NCBI RefSeq assembly: GCF_001941965.1
Contig: NZ_MKZO01000067.1
Span: forward strand, 62,001 to 126,000
Direction of reading: 5' to 3'
DNA length: 64,000 nt
Origin: Pseudomonas putida
GTDB taxonomy: Bacteria; Pseudomonadota; Gammaproteobacteria; Pseudomonadales; Pseudomonadaceae
The position numbers and the translations under genes were made by a program. Under the pieces are notes generated by a model. It did not search any database. It was not told the DNA's origin and saw nothing but the letters and a program-made list of their open reading frames with translations. Shown piece after piece: positions 35,893-43,177 of the stretch; positions within the stretch are counted from its first letter, which is position 1, and the number at the start of each line of letters is the position of its first letter.

Positions 35893-36597
35893 TCAGGAAC
35901 TGGCTGGCAGTACGATGTAGCTGCATTCATGGAAGTTTTCGCAGTCTGACTGGAGATCGATGCCCGATTCGCCATAGGCGAGACTGAGCACGCTAGCGTC
36001 ATCGTTGACGCTCTCCAGACCGACGCCTGAATGCACATGCTCATGCCAATAGCCGTCACTGCAGAGCAGAACCCGCGCATCCGGCGGCAGCTGCGTGGTC
36101 AGGCAGACTGGAGAGTTGAAGCGCCTAGCGTTCAGCGACCGAGTCAGCAGGTGCCGTGACTCCTGATCTACCGACATGTCTGCCAACCAGATAGCCTGGC
36201 TTTGCAAATTCTGAGGAAGATTCAGCCAGTCGATGGCGCCCGCAGGGCGCTGGATACCTATCAAGCAATCCCCAACATGCGCGGCATGGAGCAATTGCTG
36301 TTCCTGGTCGACGAGAACGCAGCAATAGCTCGCAATGGCGTGAAGGTAATGTCGGCGCAACTGCTGCTGCTCGGTACGCATGATGTCGACCAATACCTCG
36401 AGGTCGAGCTGTCGGGTCGTTCCGAGGGCGGCATTGATCACGGTACGAGGCCAATACCTGGCTAGACCCTGCCCATCGCCTTTCTCGGCTGCATCCACAA
36501 GCACGGCCAGGACCTGGTGGTTCTTGCGTCCGCAAGCGGCTGCATCGCTATTGCCGAGCCGTGCCCTACCTTGGCGACTGACCCAGCGAATCTGCAT
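35893..36597 (-). CDS. PP2C-like protein phosphatase
   Basis: A 234-residue protein of PP2C type: N16-S-D18 (as RxxNED), LAVLVD35AAEKGDGQGLA (motif II, where the usual DGxGG becomes D-A-A-E-K-G), H107-V-G-D110, LLCSD181GYWHEH and the last acidic pair D199-D200 in DDASVLSLA. The metal-binding aspartates at D18, D35, D181 and D199/D200 remain, so activity on phosphoserine/threonine or another phosphate is possible. It is the last gene of a three-gene islet operon and starts 1 base inside the nucleotidyltransferase stop. Base composition is lower in GC than the neighbours. Confidence 0.75.
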   Translation of the reverse strand: MQIRWVSRQGRARLGNSDAAACGRKNHQVLAVLVDAAEKGDGQGLARYWPRTVINAALGTTRQLDLEVLVDIMRTEQQQLRRHYLHAIASYCCVLVDQEQQLLHAAHVGDCLIGIQRPAGAIDWLNLPQNLQSQAIWLADMSVDQESRHLLTRSLNARRFNSPVCLTTQLPPDARVLLCSDGYWHEHVHSGVGLESVNDDASVLSLAYGESGIDLQSDCENFHECSYIVLPASS

Positions 36598-37304
36598 CAG
36601 TGGCCCAACCCCGCCAACGCTTCCAATCGCTCGAAAAGCAGATTTTCGCGATCGGCATCACCTTTGGCCTGGGCACTGACTGCATATTCGAAGTTCCCAT
36701 CGCCGAGTAAAAGAGCAATTTCCCGGGAGATGTACTCGCGCACTTCAACAACGGCCGATGCTATCTCATCCTGCAGTTCTGCACGCCCGTCAATCAAGTT
36801 GAGGATATCCTCCAGATCGCGACTGGACAGAGCATCGCCCCTCCCACGCCCTTGCCAGGCCTCAAGCTTGGTGGCCACGAAGTACACCGGGCTGACCAGA
36901 TTGATGGTGATTGCATCGTCCAGTTCATAGGAGCTGGAAGTGCTCATGGCGTCTCTGTACCAAAGGTTGGTGAATCCGAGAGAATCATCGTCCGGCATGA
37001 AGTCAACGCGAAGATCGCCAAGTTTCATTGCGCAGACGGGGAAGTCTTCGTCATCTTCTTGCGGGCTGACCCGAAATCCTCGAGTACCAAGAGTCTCCTG
37101 CAAACGTGCGAAGCCTATTGGCCCCATAACATGCACAATGAGATCAACATCGTCGGTGCTGCGAACTTGTTCACGGGTGAAGGCATCCGTCAGCAGCAAA
37201 CCGGTGGTGCAACCGCCGACAAACGTCATTTGCCGACGCAGGTCGGGCCCCAGTGCGGTGGCAACCTCAAGCAACATGGCCTGGAGGGTACTGAAAATAC
37301 TCAT
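36597..37304 (-). CDS. AbiEii-like nucleotidyltransferase
   Basis: A 235-residue protein with a nucleotidyltransferase core: F28-V-G-G31-C-T-T then R48-S-T-D51-D52-V-D54-L-I-V, the pattern of AbiEii-type toxins and related families (GG...RxTxDxD). A further acidic stretch (LRVDFMPDDD) would be the third catalytic Asp. VYFVATKLEAWQGRGRGDALSSRDLEDIL resembles the substrate-side helices of such enzymes. It overlaps the winged-helix gene by 4 bases and the PP2C gene by 1. Related enzymes modify tRNA or other acceptors in toxin-antitoxin or antiphage roles; the function here is inferred only. Confidence 0.75.
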   Translation of the reverse strand: MSIFSTLQAMLLEVATALGPDLRRQMTFVGGCTTGLLLTDAFTREQVRSTDDVDLIVHVMGPIGFARLQETLGTRGFRVSPQEDDEDFPVCAMKLGDLRVDFMPDDDSLGFTNLWYRDAMSTSSSYELDDAITINLVSPVYFVATKLEAWQGRGRGDALSSRDLEDILNLIDGRAELQDEIASAVVEVREYISREIALLLGDGNFEYAVSAQAKGDADRENLLFERLEALAGLGH

Positions 37305-37945
37305 GGAAACTCCAGGCGCTCCCGCAACAGTTGCGCGGCAAGGTTGCGTTCGCGAGGCTGCCCCAGCCGTATGGCATCGATCAGTGCAAGCAGGGCGTAC
37401 ATTTCCGGATCTTTCCGGGCCGCATCGGCCGCAGTCCTGAACAGCGGCTCGACCTTCATGCCCATCGTATTGCCGCGGGCGTATGACCAGACCGGCACGA
37501 ATTCACCAGCGCTGATCAAGCTCTTCTCCAGGACTGGCGCAGCGAAGCCCGTTGCAATGCCACGAGTCAATTCCCCTGCCCGGGCCGGAAACACGTACTT
37601 CAGGCCGTAAAGGATGAACTCAAGCAGAGCCTTGGTATTGGCACGAGGGATACCCAGCTTGCGATCCGCCTTGGCCAGGCCAATCTGCATGCAATGCGTC
37701 ATGGAGACACTGATCTGCGTCTTGCTGATACCCGTCTGCTGCTCCAGCGCACGGGCAGTGTAAGCAAACGAATGCGCTCCACTCCCCTCGTCACTTGAGT
37801 GATCTTGATAGAGCGGCTCGGGATCATCACTCCCGTCTTCCCAGTCTGTCCAGTCGTGTGGCCAGGCAGCCACAGCCTTGCCGCGCGACTCATGTCGCTC
37901 GAGGCAAACCAGTTTGAGCAGCAAGCCTATGTCTTGACCTTTCAT
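37301..37945 (-). CDS. Winged-helix DNA-binding protein of the nucleotidyltransferase islet
   Basis: A 214-residue protein starting MKGQDIGLLLKLVCLERHES. Residues 58-96 (HSFAYTARALEQQTGISKTQISVSMTHCMQIGLAKAD) look like a winged helix-turn-helix of the MarR-like kind. Between the first helix and the HTH is an acidic, Trp-rich insertion (about 28-57, D/E-rich) that I do not expect in such a domain. The C-terminus is helical (LLALIDAIRLGQPRERNLAAQLLRERLEF). It is the first gene of the islet, probably the regulator or antitoxin. The ATG at 37945 is preferred; the frame upstream runs into tRNA-Ser. Confidence 0.7.
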   Translation of the reverse strand: MKGQDIGLLLKLVCLERHESRGKAVAAWPHDWTDWEDGSDDPEPLYQDHSSDEGSGAHSFAYTARALEQQTGISKTQISVSMTHCMQIGLAKADRKLGIPRANTKALLEFILYGLKYVFPARAGELTRGIATGFAAPVLEKSLISAGEFVPVWSYARGNTMGMKVEPLFRTAADAARKDPEMYALLALIDAIRLGQPRERNLAAQLLRERLEFP

Positions 37946-38050
37946 ACGATGACCTACGCATCCGTCCCGAGTCCTGGGACACGGGACAAAATGAACATGA
38001 AGCCGACTGGACTGCAAGCGAAAATATAGGGGGCCTGCATACCCAGAAAC

Positions 38051-38090
38051 GACAAAGCCCCTGAAACTTTGCAGTTCCAGGGGCTTTGAC
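38051..38090 (-). terminator. Terminator of tRNA-Ser
   Basis: AAAGCCCCTG and CAGGGGCTTT arms (with one mismatch further out) stand directly after the tRNA on the minus strand and are followed by GTCGTTTCTGG. It would also insulate the islet from the tRNA transcript. Confidence 0.75.
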
Positions 38091-38095
38091 ATGTA

Positions 38096-38185
38096 TGGCG
38101 GAGAGATAGGGATTTGAACCCTAGGTACTGTTGCCAGTACAACGGATTTCGAATCCGTCCCGTTCGGCCACTCCGGCATCTCTCC
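38096..38185 (-). tRNA. tRNA-Ser (CGA), with CCA encoded
   Basis: The minus strand folds with acceptor GGAGAGA/TCTCTCC, an anticodon stem ACGGA/TCCGT enclosing TTCGAAA (anticodon CGA) and a long variable arm as expected for serine tRNA. The 3' end reads GCCA. The three-gene islet lies directly downstream on the same strand, the usual side for tRNA-linked insertions. Confidence 0.97.
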
Positions 38186-38278
38186 AGTGGCGCGCATCAT
38201 ACCAGCACTTTCTCCAAAGGCGAAGCCTTTTTGAGAAAAAAATCGCGTGCTTTCAGATGCTTGCGCGAACGTGCCGGT

Positions 38279-38989
38279 TTACAGCGGCACGCCCAGGCGT
38301 TTGGCGACTTCTTCGTAGGCTTCGATGACATCACCGAGGCCCTGGCGGAAGCGGTCCTTGTCCATCTTCTTGCGGGTTTCCTTGTCCCACAGGCGGCAAC
38401 CATCCGGGCTGAACTCGTCACCCAGGACGATTTCGCCGTGGAATACGCCGAACTCCAGCTTGAAGTCGACCAGCAGCAGGCCAGCGTCGTCGAACAGCTT
38501 GGTCAGCACTTCGTTGACCTTCAGCGACAGCGCTTTCATCTTGACCAGTTGCTCGGCGGTGCCCCAACCGAAGGCGACAACGTGGGATTCGTTGATGAAA
38601 GGATCGCCCTTTTCGTCGTTCTTCAGGAACAGTTCGAAGGTCGATGGCTCCAGCTTGATGCCTTCCTCGACGCCCAGGCGCTTGACCAGGCTGCCAGCCG
38701 CGTAGTTACGCACGACGCATTCGACCGGGATCATGTCGAGCTTCTTGACCAGGCATTCGTTGTCGCCCAGCAGCTTGTCGAACTGGGTCGGAACGCCGGC
38801 TTCTTCCAGCTTCTGCATGATGAAGGCGTTGAACTTGTTGTTCACCATGCCTTTACGGTCGAGCTGTTCGATACGCTTGCCGTCGAAGGCCGAGGTGTCG
38901 TTACGGAACAGCAGGATCAAACGGTCGGCGTCGTCGGTCTTGTAAACCGACTTGGCTTTGCCGCGGTAGAGTTCTTCACGTTTTTCCAT
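38279..38989 (-). CDS. purC: Phosphoribosylaminoimidazole-succinocarboxamide synthase (SAICAR synthetase)
   Basis: A 236-residue purine-biosynthesis enzyme with the start MEKREELYRGKAKSVYKTDD, the ATP/Mg region RNDTSAFDGKR and PVECVVRNYAAGSLVKR, and LLVDFKLEFG and GDEFSPDGCRLWDKE. It joins CAIR and aspartate using ATP to give SAICAR. Upstream is the MBL gene (28 bases), so the run MBL-purC may share a transcript. Confidence 0.96.
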   Translation of the reverse strand: MEKREELYRGKAKSVYKTDDADRLILLFRNDTSAFDGKRIEQLDRKGMVNNKFNAFIMQKLEEAGVPTQFDKLLGDNECLVKKLDMIPVECVVRNYAAGSLVKRLGVEEGIKLEPSTFELFLKNDEKGDPFINESHVVAFGWGTAEQLVKMKALSLKVNEVLTKLFDDAGLLLVDFKLEFGVFHGEIVLGDEFSPDGCRLWDKETRKKMDKDRFRQGLGDVIEAYEEVAKRLGVPL

Positions 38990-39017
38990 GATGGGCTCCG
39001 CTTGCTAAATGAGGGGG

Positions 39018-39776
39018 CTAGACGATTTCGCGCCAGTCGAGCCCGCAATCCTGGTTGGCCACTTGCAGCCAGTCCGGGTCGCACCCGAGGGTATCGACGA
39101 AACATTGCCGGGCCAGCTGTGGCAGGTTGTTCTTGCTGCTGAGATGGGCCAGCACCAGGTGCTGCAACTGTTCCCATCCCAGCTCCGCCACCAGGTTCGC
39201 AGCCTGGTGGTTGTTCAAATGTCCGTAGTCGCCGCCTACCCGCTGCTTGAGAAACATCGGGTAGTGACCGCGTGCCAGCAGGTCGCGGCAGTGGTTGGCT
39301 TCGATCATCAGGGCGTCCAGCCCGCGGTAGTGCTCCAGCAGCACCGAGTCGTAGCAGCCCAGGTCGGTGAGTACGCCGAGGCGCCTGCGACCGTCGCTGA
39401 ACACGTACTGCAAAGGCTCCAGTGCGTCATGGGTCACCCCCACCGCGCGGATGCTCAGGTCACCGACGTCGAACGTGTCGTTCGCCGCGAGCAGCCCTGT
39501 CGCCTCCAGCGGCTTGCGCAGACCGCGCAAGGTGCCTCGACTCAGGTACACCGGAACATTGTAGCGCCGTGCCAGCAACCCCACCCCATGCACGTGGTCG
39601 GCATGTTCGTGGGTCACCAGCACGGCGCTCAGGCTGTCTGGCGCTACGCCGAGCCGCGCCAGGCGCCGCTCGGTTTCACGCAGGGAAAAGCCGCAGTCGA
39701 CCAGCACCCGCGTGTCGCCACTGCTGACCAACGTGCCATTTCCCTGGCTACCGCTTCCGAGAACCGCGAAGCGCAC
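39018..39776 (-). CDS. MBL-fold metallohydrolase (YycJ/WalJ-like)
   Basis: A 252-residue beta-lactamase-fold protein with THEHADHVHGVGLL (HxHxDH zinc motif), IEANHCRDLL and VLAHLSSKNN. It belongs to the group of YycJ-like DNA/RNA-processing hydrolases. The gene starts 1 base after the bamC stop and precedes purC, an arrangement familiar in Pseudomonas. Exact substrate unknown. Confidence 0.88.
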   Translation of the reverse strand: MRFAVLGSGSQGNGTLVSSGDTRVLVDCGFSLRETERRLARLGVAPDSLSAVLVTHEHADHVHGVGLLARRYNVPVYLSRGTLRGLRKPLEATGLLAANDTFDVGDLSIRAVGVTHDALEPLQYVFSDGRRRLGVLTDLGCYDSVLLEHYRGLDALMIEANHCRDLLARGHYPMFLKQRVGGDYGHLNNHQAANLVAELGWEQLQHLVLAHLSSKNNLPQLARQCFVDTLGCDPDWLQVANQDCGLDWREIV

Positions 39777-40889
39777 TTAACCCAGGTTGTCCTGGATGAC
39801 GCTCAGCACGCGACGGGCCACGTCAGCCGGGGCCACGGTATTGATGTTCTTCTCGACGGTGACCTGGACGCTGTCACCCACCTTGCTCAGGCGAACCTGG
39901 TAGCGCTCGGCACGGGCTTCGATCTCTTCCTTGCTCGGCTCGCTGCCGAACATGCGGCTGAGGAATCCAGGCTCGCTCTTCGGCTCGGCTTTCTCGGCCA
40001 GGTTGATGTAGTACAGGCCCAGGCTGCGGTTGATGTCTTCGACCCGCCATTCGCCGTGCTCCAGGGCACGACCAACGCTGGACCAGGCACGATCGAGGTC
40101 GGCGCCGAGGTTCAGCACCGGGTTGCCGCTGCCGTCTTCGCTCAGGCTGACGCGGCTCGGGGCATCGAAGTCGCGGGCCGCGAGCAGGGACACCGAACCG
40201 CCCTTCTCGGCGCTGCGGGTCATGCTGGCGAGCATTTCGTCGACCAGCACGGCGTCGACGCCGGTGTTGCTGGAGCGGGCCGGGAAGTCCTGCTCGGCGG
40301 TGCTGCCGGCTGCACGCTCGACGGTCACCACGTAGACCTCACTGGTGTTGCGCTGCACGCCCGGCTCGATACGCACGCGAGCGCGGATCTCGCTGTCGCG
40401 GCTGCTGGCCGCGCCGCCCAGGCGATCGGCCATGGACGCGGACAGCTCGTCGAAACGCTGCCAGGTGGTGTTGAACTCACCGGTCTGCGGACGCTCTTCA
40501 GCGATGCGGAAACCGTTGTCCTCGAAGAACTGCCGGGCCACCGGCCAGGTTTCCGCCGGCGAACGCTGGGCCAGGACCCAACGGGCGGCGCCGCTCTTCT
40601 GCAGGCTGAAATCGCTGACATCGGCGGTAGCCGCCAGCGGCAGCGGACGGGGAACCTCGAACTCGCCCTTGACGGTGTCGTCCGCGACATTGCGCGGAAT
40701 CGGCAGCAGCGGGTCGAGACGCTTCACATTGGTTGCATCGGGCGGCAACTGCATGGGGGCCTTTTGGGTCGCCTCCAGGTAGTCGCTGCCACGGTCACGG
40801 AAATACCCGTCTTCGCCCCACAACCAGGCGCAACCGCTGGTGCTGGAAATGACAAGTGCAAGGGCGGAAAGACCAGCCAATCGCTTCAT
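39777..40889 (-). CDS. bamC: Outer-membrane assembly lipoprotein BamC
   Basis: A 370-residue lipoprotein: signal peptide MKRLAGLSALALVISSTSG with lipobox Cys20 (SSTSGC), then the disordered N-terminal segment and two helix-grip domains of BamC/NlpB (RWVLAQRSPAETWPVARQFFEDNGFRI). It is an accessory member of the beta-barrel assembly machine. The ATG at 40889 is preceded by GAGGACG; the longer frame has no family support. It follows dapA by 17 bases. Confidence 0.93.
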   Translation of the reverse strand: MKRLAGLSALALVISSTSGCAWLWGEDGYFRDRGSDYLEATQKAPMQLPPDATNVKRLDPLLPIPRNVADDTVKGEFEVPRPLPLAATADVSDFSLQKSGAARWVLAQRSPAETWPVARQFFEDNGFRIAEERPQTGEFNTTWQRFDELSASMADRLGGAASSRDSEIRARVRIEPGVQRNTSEVYVVTVERAAGSTAEQDFPARSSNTGVDAVLVDEMLASMTRSAEKGGSVSLLAARDFDAPSRVSLSEDGSGNPVLNLGADLDRAWSSVGRALEHGEWRVEDINRSLGLYYINLAEKAEPKSEPGFLSRMFGSEPSKEEIEARAERYQVRLSKVGDSVQVTVEKNINTVAPADVARRVLSVIQDNLG

Positions 40890-40906
40890 GCGGGGTACGT
40901 CCTCAA

Positions 40907-41785
40907 TTAAACCAGTACGCCGCACTGGCGCATGGCCTGGCGCAGCGTGTCATGACAGGAGGTGCTCAGCCAGGTCAGCGGCAGGCGAATGCCGTTGCCC
41001 ATCAGACCCATTTCATTCAGGGCCCACTTCACCGGAATCGGGTTGGCCTCGATGAACAGGTTCTTGTGCAGCGGCATGAGTTTTTCATTGATGGCCCGTG
41101 CGGTTTCGGCATCGCCACGCAGGGCGGCCTCGCACAGGTCGGCCATTTCGCGCGGGGCGACGTTGGCCGTGACGGAGATGTTGCCCTTGCCGCCGAGCAG
41201 GATCAGCTCGACCGCGGTCGGATCGTCGCCGGACATGACGATGAAGTCGTCGCTGACGCCGTCGATGATCGCCTTGGCGCGGGCCAGGTCACCGGTGGCT
41301 TCCTTGATGCCGATGATGTTCGGCACGCTGGACAGGCGGATCACGGTCTCGGCGAGCATGTCGCAGGAGGTGCGGCCCGGCACGTTGTAGAGGATCTGCG
41401 GGATGTCCACGGCTTCGGCGATGTGCTTGAAGTGCTGGTACAGGCCTTCCTGGGTCGGCTTGTTGTAGTACGGCACGACCAGCAGGCAGGCGTCGGCGCC
41501 GGCGTTCTTGGCATTCTGGGTCAGGTGAACGGCTTCGCTGGTGGAGTTGGCGCCAGTGCCGGCGATGACCGGGATACGGCCCGCAACCTGCTTGACCACG
41601 AACTCGATGACCTGGATGTGCTCTTCGACATCGAGGGTTGCCGACTCGCCGGTGGTGCCGACGGCGACGATGGCATGGGTACCGTTCTGCAGGTGGAAGT
41701 CCACGAGTTTGCTGAGGCTGTCCCAGTCCAGACGCCCTTGTGCATCCATGGGTGTGACCAATGCCACCATACTGCCCGCAATCAT
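40907..41785 (-). CDS. dapA: 4-hydroxy-tetrahydrodipicolinate synthase
   Basis: A 292-residue TIM-barrel lyase starting MIAGSMVALVTPM, with GTTGESATLD, YYNKPTQEGLYQHF, NVPGRTSCDM and the Schiff-base lysine in IIGIKEATGDL. It condenses pyruvate with aspartate semialdehyde in lysine/meso-DAP synthesis. The ATG at 41785 has AGGAGC about 8 bases upstream; the longer frame includes noncoding upstream sequence. Divergent from gcvR. Confidence 0.96.
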   Translation of the reverse strand: MIAGSMVALVTPMDAQGRLDWDSLSKLVDFHLQNGTHAIVAVGTTGESATLDVEEHIQVIEFVVKQVAGRIPVIAGTGANSTSEAVHLTQNAKNAGADACLLVVPYYNKPTQEGLYQHFKHIAEAVDIPQILYNVPGRTSCDMLAETVIRLSSVPNIIGIKEATGDLARAKAIIDGVSDDFIVMSGDDPTAVELILLGGKGNISVTANVAPREMADLCEAALRGDAETARAINEKLMPLHKNLFIEANPIPVKWALNEMGLMGNGIRLPLTWLSTSCHDTLRQAMRQCGVLV

Positions 41786-42042
41786 GAAGCTGCTCCTGCC
41801 GGAAAAAGAGAGCGGTAATGGTACTGGCGACATCGGCCTTGCACAAGCGACGCGGGCGCCTGGAGCATTCCCCTTCGCGGCCATTTTCGCTACCCTTTGT
41901 CCTTTGATCGGTACACAGCGGCCCGTCGGGCTGCCAACCATGCGTTCCGGCAGTGTCCGCCCCTCGATCCAGAGTCCCTGGAACACGCGGATCCGCCTTT
42001 TTACCGCGTCAGGTACCGACCGCTCATCGCTTTAGGAATGCT

Positions 42043-42603
42043 ATGTCCACCCCCACCGTCCGCGAACAATTCCTTGTCGTCAGCGCCCTCGGCCCGAGCC
42101 CGATGGAGCTGACCAACATCCTCTGCCGCGCCAGCAACGACAGCCGTTGCGCGGTGGTGACCTCCCGCCTGACCCGCCACGGCGAGTGCAGCGCGCTGAT
42201 CCTGCAGATCAGCGGCAACTGGGATGCCCTCGCGCGCTTCGAAGGCGCCCTGCCGAGCCTGGCCAAGAAGCACGGTTTCATCGTCAACGTGGTGCGCAGC
42301 ACCGAACTGGAAGTGCGCCCGCTGTCGCTGCCCTACGTTGCCTACGTCAGCGCCGCCTATCGCCCGGACATCATCAACGAGCTGTGCCAGTTCTTCATCG
42401 ACCACCGCGTCGAGCTGGAGAACCTGACCTGCGACACCTACCAGGCGCCGCAGACCGGCGGCACCATGCTCAACGCCACCTTCACCGTCACGCTGCCCGC
42501 CGGCACCCAGATCAGCTGGTTGCGCGACCAGTTCCTGGACTTCGCCGACGCGCTCAACCTGGATGCCCTGATCGAACCGTGGCGTCCACAGAACCCGATG
42601 TAA
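42043..42603 (+). CDS. gcvR: Glycine cleavage system repressor-type ACT protein GcvR
   Basis: A 186-residue protein with two ACT domains: REQFLVVSALGPSPMELTNILCRASNDSRCAVVTSRLTRHGE and LPYVAYVSAAYRPDIINELCQFFIDHRVELENLTCDTYQAPQTGGTMLNAT. It regulates gcv genes through protein contact with GcvA in E. coli. AGGAATGCT precedes the ATG at 42043. Located divergent from dapA and 11 bases ahead of bcp, as in other pseudomonads. Confidence 0.9.
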   Translation: MSTPTVREQFLVVSALGPSPMELTNILCRASNDSRCAVVTSRLTRHGECSALILQISGNWDALARFEGALPSLAKKHGFIVNVVRSTELEVRPLSLPYVAYVSAAYRPDIINELCQFFIDHRVELENLTCDTYQAPQTGGTMLNATFTVTLPAGTQISWLRDQFLDFADALNLDALIEPWRPQNPM

Positions 42604-42614
42604 GGAGCCGCCCC

Positions 42615-43088
42615 ATGGCCGTCGAACTCGATAAACCCGTCGCCGACTTCCAGGTCCAGGCCACCAGCGGCCAACAGGTCAGCCTCGCTGACCTCAAGGG
42701 CCGCCAGGTCGTGCTGTATTTCTACCCGAAGGACAGCACCCCGGGTTGCACCACCGAAGGCCAGGACTTCCGTGACCAGTACGCCGCCTTCCAGGCCGCC
42801 AGCACCGAGGTGTTCGGCGTGTCCCGCGATGGCCTCAAGTCCCACGAGAACTTCAAGGCTAAGCAGGCCTTCCCCTTCGAGCTGATCAGCGACAAGGACG
42901 AAAGCCTCTGCCAACTGTTCGACGTGATCAAGCTGAAGAAGCTGTACGGCAAGGAATACCTGGGCGTCGACCGCAGCACCTTCCTGATCGACAAGAACGG
43001 CGTGCTGCGCAAGGAATGGCGCGGCGTGAAGGTGCCGGGCCATGTGGCCGCGGTACTGGCCGCAGCCGAAGAGCTGAACAAGGCCTGA
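42615..43088 (+). CDS. bcp: Thiol peroxidase/peroxiredoxin Bcp (PrxQ group)
   Basis: A 157-residue peroxiredoxin with the peroxidatic cysteine C45 in YFYPKDSTPGCTTEGQDFRD. The position that carries the resolving Cys in E. coli Bcp (C50) is Gln here, so reduction probably uses another thiol or another Cys (such as the one in SLCQLFD). It reduces peroxides in the cytoplasm. AAGGAG lies 8 bases upstream of the ATG, right after gcvR. Confidence 0.93.
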   Translation: MAVELDKPVADFQVQATSGQQVSLADLKGRQVVLYFYPKDSTPGCTTEGQDFRDQYAAFQAASTEVFGVSRDGLKSHENFKAKQAFPFELISDKDESLCQLFDVIKLKKLYGKEYLGVDRSTFLIDKNGVLRKEWRGVKVPGHVAAVLAAAEELNKA

Positions 43089-43096
43089 CCAGCTCC

Positions 43097-43164
43097 AAGC
43101 TTCAAGCGGCAAGAAAAAGTAGTCGGCAGCGCTGCGGATCGCTCTTTCTTGCCGCTTGAAGCTT
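43097..43164. repeat. Perfect inverted repeat, second family, between convergent genes
   Basis: Arms of 20 bases (AAGCTTCAAGCGGCAAGAAA and its reverse complement) enclose a loop of 28 bases. It lies between convergent bcp and the AI-2E transporter gene and could stop both transcripts. A GGCTTGAAGCC word just after the second arm repeats part of it. Confidence 0.75.
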
Positions 43165-43177
43165 ACGGCTTGAAGCC

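Noticed and set aside
35700..36000. A second copy of the tRNA-Ser 3' end as an attachment site for the islet
   Set aside because: I searched by eye for GGCGGAGAGATAGGG-like sequence at the far side of the islet and found none.
37946..38200. An N-terminal extension of the islet HTH protein into tRNA-Ser
   Set aside because: It would translate the tRNA and its terminator; the ATG at 37945 begins the conserved-looking part.
39009..40910. A 633-codon frame antisense to the MBL and bamC genes
   Set aside because: It covers two well-supported genes on the other strand and shows no domain.
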